DNA of 7,792 nucleotides from Planctomycetaceae bacterium (GTDB lineage Bacteria; Planctomycetota; Planctomycetia; Pirellulales; UBA1268): the NCBI GenBank assembly GCA_947453875.1, contig CANGIH010000096.1, positions 1 through 7,792 of the forward strand. The letters run 5' to 3'. Positions 5,937 through 7,792 of this stretch are shown one piece after another (position 1 is the first letter of the stretch; each line of letters starts with the position of its first letter). A program made the translations under genes and the position numbers. Below the pieces are notes generated by a model. It was given only the letters and a program-made list of their open reading frames with translations, was not told where the DNA came from and did no database searches.

Positions 5937-7184
5937 TCAGGCCTCAAGCGCCCGACCGAGGTCGTCGATCAGGTCGGCGGTGTCCTCGATGCCGAGCGCC
6001 AGTCGGATCATGTTGTCGCCGATCCCGAATGTCTGCCGTTCCGCGGGGGAGTAATTCCAGTAGCTCATCACGAGTGGTTGCTCGATGAGCGACTCGACGC
6101 CACCCAGGCTCGGGCCGATCCGGAGGATTCTCGCCGCATCGACGACGCGCGATGTCTGCTGCCAATCGGCATCCTTGACCAGGAATGTCACCAGGCCCCC
6201 GTACCCGCGCATCGATCTCGCCGCCACGGCGTGGTAGGGATGGCTCTCGAGGCCGGGGTAGTAGACCCGCTCAACCCGCGGATGAGATTCGAGAAACCGG
6301 GCCACCGCCATGCCGTTGGCGTTGTGCCGCTCCATCCGCAGAGCGAGGGTCTTGAGGCCCCGTTCGAGGAGGTAGCAGTTGTGGGGGGAGTTGATCCCGC
6401 CCATGATGCCGCGGAGGTTTCGCACCGGGTCCATCGCCTCGCGCGACCCGACGACGACTCCCGCGAGGAGGTCGTTGTGTCCGCCGAGATACTTCGTCGC
6501 CGAATGGAGGACGAAATCGACGCCGTCGGCAAGCGGGCAATGGTTGTAGGGAGTGCAGAGGGTGGCGTCGATGAGCGTGAGCACGCCATGGCGGCGGCCG
6601 AGGTCGGAGAACCGGGTGCAGTCGACGATCGAGAGGTGCGGGTTGGTCGGCGACTCACTGACGACCATCTTCGTGCGCGGGCCGATGGCGGCCTCCATCG
6701 CGTCGTAGTCGCCGGTCTTGACCTCGCGGAAACCGACGCCGAACCGGGTGAGGTGGCGGCGGCAGAACTCGCGGCTGCGGTGGTAGCACTGGTCGAAGAA
6801 CACCACCTCCTCGCCGGCACTCAGATGGGCCATGAGGACGCCCACCAGAGCCGCCATCCCGGTGGAGAAGAGGACTGCCATCTCGCCGCCGTCGAGGGCC
6901 GCGAGTTTGTCCTCGACGACCCGCTCGCCCGGGTTGCCGTAGCGGCCGTATTCCTCGCGGGGGAGCTTCTGCTCGATAAAATCGAGGATCGAGCGGGTGT
7001 TGGGGAAGGTGTAGGTCGACGCGGAGACGATCGGATCGGTGATCGCGTCGGCCAGTTTCTGCCGGGCCTCGCCGGCATGGACGGCGGCGGTGGAGGGGCC
7101 GACGCCCCGTCCCGACCGGAGGGCGGAAGCGACGGCGTCCGGGGGGCTCGAACCGGAGGAACGGTGAGGTTCGGGGCTGGGCAT
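5937..7184 (-). CDS. metB: Cystathionine gamma-synthase-type PLP enzyme, 415 aa
   Basis: This is a member of the Cys/Met-metabolism PLP-dependent family (fold type I), acting in the cytoplasm. The likely reaction joins an activated homoserine ester with cysteine to form cystathionine on the way to methionine. Key residues are visible: EYGRYGNP (78-85) with the Tyr and Arg that contact PLP phosphate from the neighbouring subunit; STGMAA (107-112); Y134, expected to stack on the PLP ring; SESPTNP (176-182); D206 for the pyridine nitrogen; SATKYLGGHND (228-238) with Schiff-base K231; and R394 in NMIRLALGIED for the substrate carboxylate. Many segments, including YGRYGNP, HSATKYLGGHND and EQPLVMSYW, resemble plant cystathionine gamma-synthase as I recall it. 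The ATG at 7184 has AGGA 6 bases upstream. About 30 N-terminal residues precede the usual core and look flexible. Gly replaces the usual Thr after YGNP. Cystathionine beta/gamma-lyase, methionine gamma-lyase or O-acetylhomoserine sulfhydrylase activity cannot be excluded from sequence alone. The gene stands divergently to the one at 7402. Confidence 0.93.
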   Translation of the reverse strand: MPSPEPHRSSGSSPPDAVASALRSGRGVGPSTAAVHAGEARQKLADAITDPIVSASTYTFPNTRSILDFIEQKLPREEYGRYGNPGERVVEDKLAALDGGEMAVLFSTGMAALVGVLMAHLSAGEEVVFFDQCYHRSREFCRRHLTRFGVGFREVKTGDYDAMEAAIGPRTKMVVSESPTNPHLSIVDCTRFSDLGRRHGVLTLIDATLCTPYNHCPLADGVDFVLHSATKYLGGHNDLLAGVVVGSREAMDPVRNLRGIMGGINSPHNCYLLERGLKTLALRMERHNANGMAVARFLESHPRVERVYYPGLESHPYHAVAARSMRGYGGLVTFLVKDADWQQTSRVVDAARILRIGPSLGGVESLIEQPLVMSYWNYSPAERQTFGIGDNMIRLALGIEDTADLIDDLGRALEA

Positions 7185-7233
7185 GGCTGGTCCTGAAGGT
7201 GGGGGGAAAGCGGGCGCAATTGTGGGTCGGGCG

Positions 7234-7262
7234 AGTGTAGTCGGGGCGCGGAAGGGGGACAA
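7234..7262 (-). promoter_or_regulatory. Candidate sigma70-like promoter for the synthase gene
   Basis: On the minus strand TTGTCC (7262-7257) and TACACT (7239-7234) are separated by 17 bases; each matches four of six consensus positions. Transcription would begin near 7227, about 43 bases before the ATG at 7184. This also argues against longer starts upstream. I see no SAM-riboswitch-like structure in the short leader. Confidence 0.45.
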
Positions 7263-7401
7263 GGAAACGGGGCCTGCCACGGTCACCGGCAAAAGGATCC
7301 GTGGGCGCGGAAACAGCACGACCGGTAAACTCTCCCGATTCCGCCCTGCCGGCGTGTCGCGCGTGCGGACGTCGGGCGGGCGACCGTGAGGCGCTCCACG
7401 C

Positions 7402-7792
7402 ATGACGAAGTCCAGGAAGAAGCGTGCCCCCGTCGAACCGATTCCGGCCCCCGAAGCCCGGTCGCTCCTGCCGCCGCGTCGGTTGATCGTGTCGCTCTGC
7501 TCGCTTGGCGCGGCGGCGGTGATGGTACGGGCCGGTCTCCTCGAGTACGTCGTCGGCGGCGTCGTCGACGGCGCTGTCCGCAACATCATCACCCTCATTC
7601 TCACGTTTTCGGCGGTGATGTCGGCGGTTGTCTGGTTTCTCCGAGAGAGCGGCCATTCGCTCGCTTGGAAGCAAGTGATCGGCTACGGGTTGCTTGGCCT
7701 TGTGGCCCTCGGCCTGGCGACACTTCGCATCGAGCGCGTCAGCGGTGATCTCGTGCCGGAGTTCCGCTGGGCCTGGCAGAAGTCGCGCGACA
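7402..7792 (+). CDS. N-terminus of a membrane-anchored protein, probably PQQ-like beta-propeller type (cut by the right edge)
   Basis: An open frame from the ATG at 7402 runs 130 codons to the window end without a stop. GAGG at 7388-7391 is a modest ribosome binding site with a 10-base spacer. The protein begins with a basic segment (MTKSRKKR) and a Pro-rich stretch, then three hydrophobic helices at about residues 28-50, 60-80 and 91-109. These are followed by IERVSGDLVPEFRWAW (110-125). From memory, an N-terminal membrane region followed by a GD-x-x-P-x-F-x-W-x-W segment is typical of planctomycete proteins annotated as PQQ-binding-like beta-propeller (BamB-like) repeat proteins. The propeller itself would lie beyond the edge, so this is an inference. 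It is transcribed divergently from the synthase gene across a 217-bp gap. TAAACT at 7326-7331 could be a -10 box, but no matching -35 is seen. Confidence 0.75.
   Translation, partial: MTKSRKKRAPVEPIPAPEARSLLPPRRLIVSLCSLGAAAVMVRAGLLEYVVGGVVDGAVRNIITLILTFSAVMSAVVWFLRESGHSLAWKQVIGYGLLGLVALGLATLRIERVSGDLVPEFRWAWQKSRD

Noticed and set aside
5751..7196. Plus-strand frame (481 codons) opposite the synthase gene
   Set aside because: The opposite strand encodes an unmistakable PLP enzyme with all catalytic residues; this frame is its shadow.
7185..7401. SAM or SAH riboswitch upstream of the synthase gene
   Set aside because: The leader is only about 43 bases from the candidate start, and none of the conserved riboswitch core is recognisable.

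Overview
The window most likely comes from a high-GC planctomycete of the Pirellulales type. The evidence is the mix of genes: a DUF6666-like outer-surface protein, a 247-residue protein of a type I associate with planctomycetes, a very long Arg/Asp/Gly-rich disordered protein, and the N-terminus of a membrane-anchored protein resembling planctomycetal PQQ-type beta-propeller proteins. These assignments rest on remembered family patterns, not on a database search. The DNA is very GC-rich, so most frames stay open by chance and many long antisense ORFs are spurious.

Layout from left to right. A good sigma70-like promoter (141-170) precedes a conserved hypothetical gene on the plus strand (208-951). 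That gene converges on a minus-strand gene for a 700-residue disordered protein (1121-3223). A perfect 11-bp inverted repeat (1061-1099) lies between the two stop codons and is a plausible bidirectional terminator. Next on the minus strand, after a 292-bp gap with GC-rich hairpins, is a 701-residue exported protein with a long low-complexity N-terminal half and a C-terminal beta-rich, probably beta-barrel, domain (3516-5621). A 315-bp gap with small palindromes separates it from a minus-strand PLP-dependent Cys/Met-metabolism enzyme, best called cystathionine gamma-synthase (5937-7184). Its divergent neighbour starts at 7402 on the plus strand, runs off the right edge, and begins with three predicted membrane segments.

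The genes do not look like one operon. The gaps between the three minus-strand genes are 292 and 315 bp, and their likely locations differ: cytoplasm for the synthase and the unknown 247-residue protein, cell surface or outer membrane for the DUF6666-like protein, and membrane with an exposed domain for the right-edge protein. The least explained object is the disordered protein. It carries repeated tryptophan/aromatic short motifs, a thrice-repeated acidic-linker plus poly-Arg module, a 27-bp tandem repeat and a short ordered C-terminal motif. This architecture suggests an RNA-binding or multivalent scaffold. I see no mobile element, CRISPR array, tRNA or rRNA.
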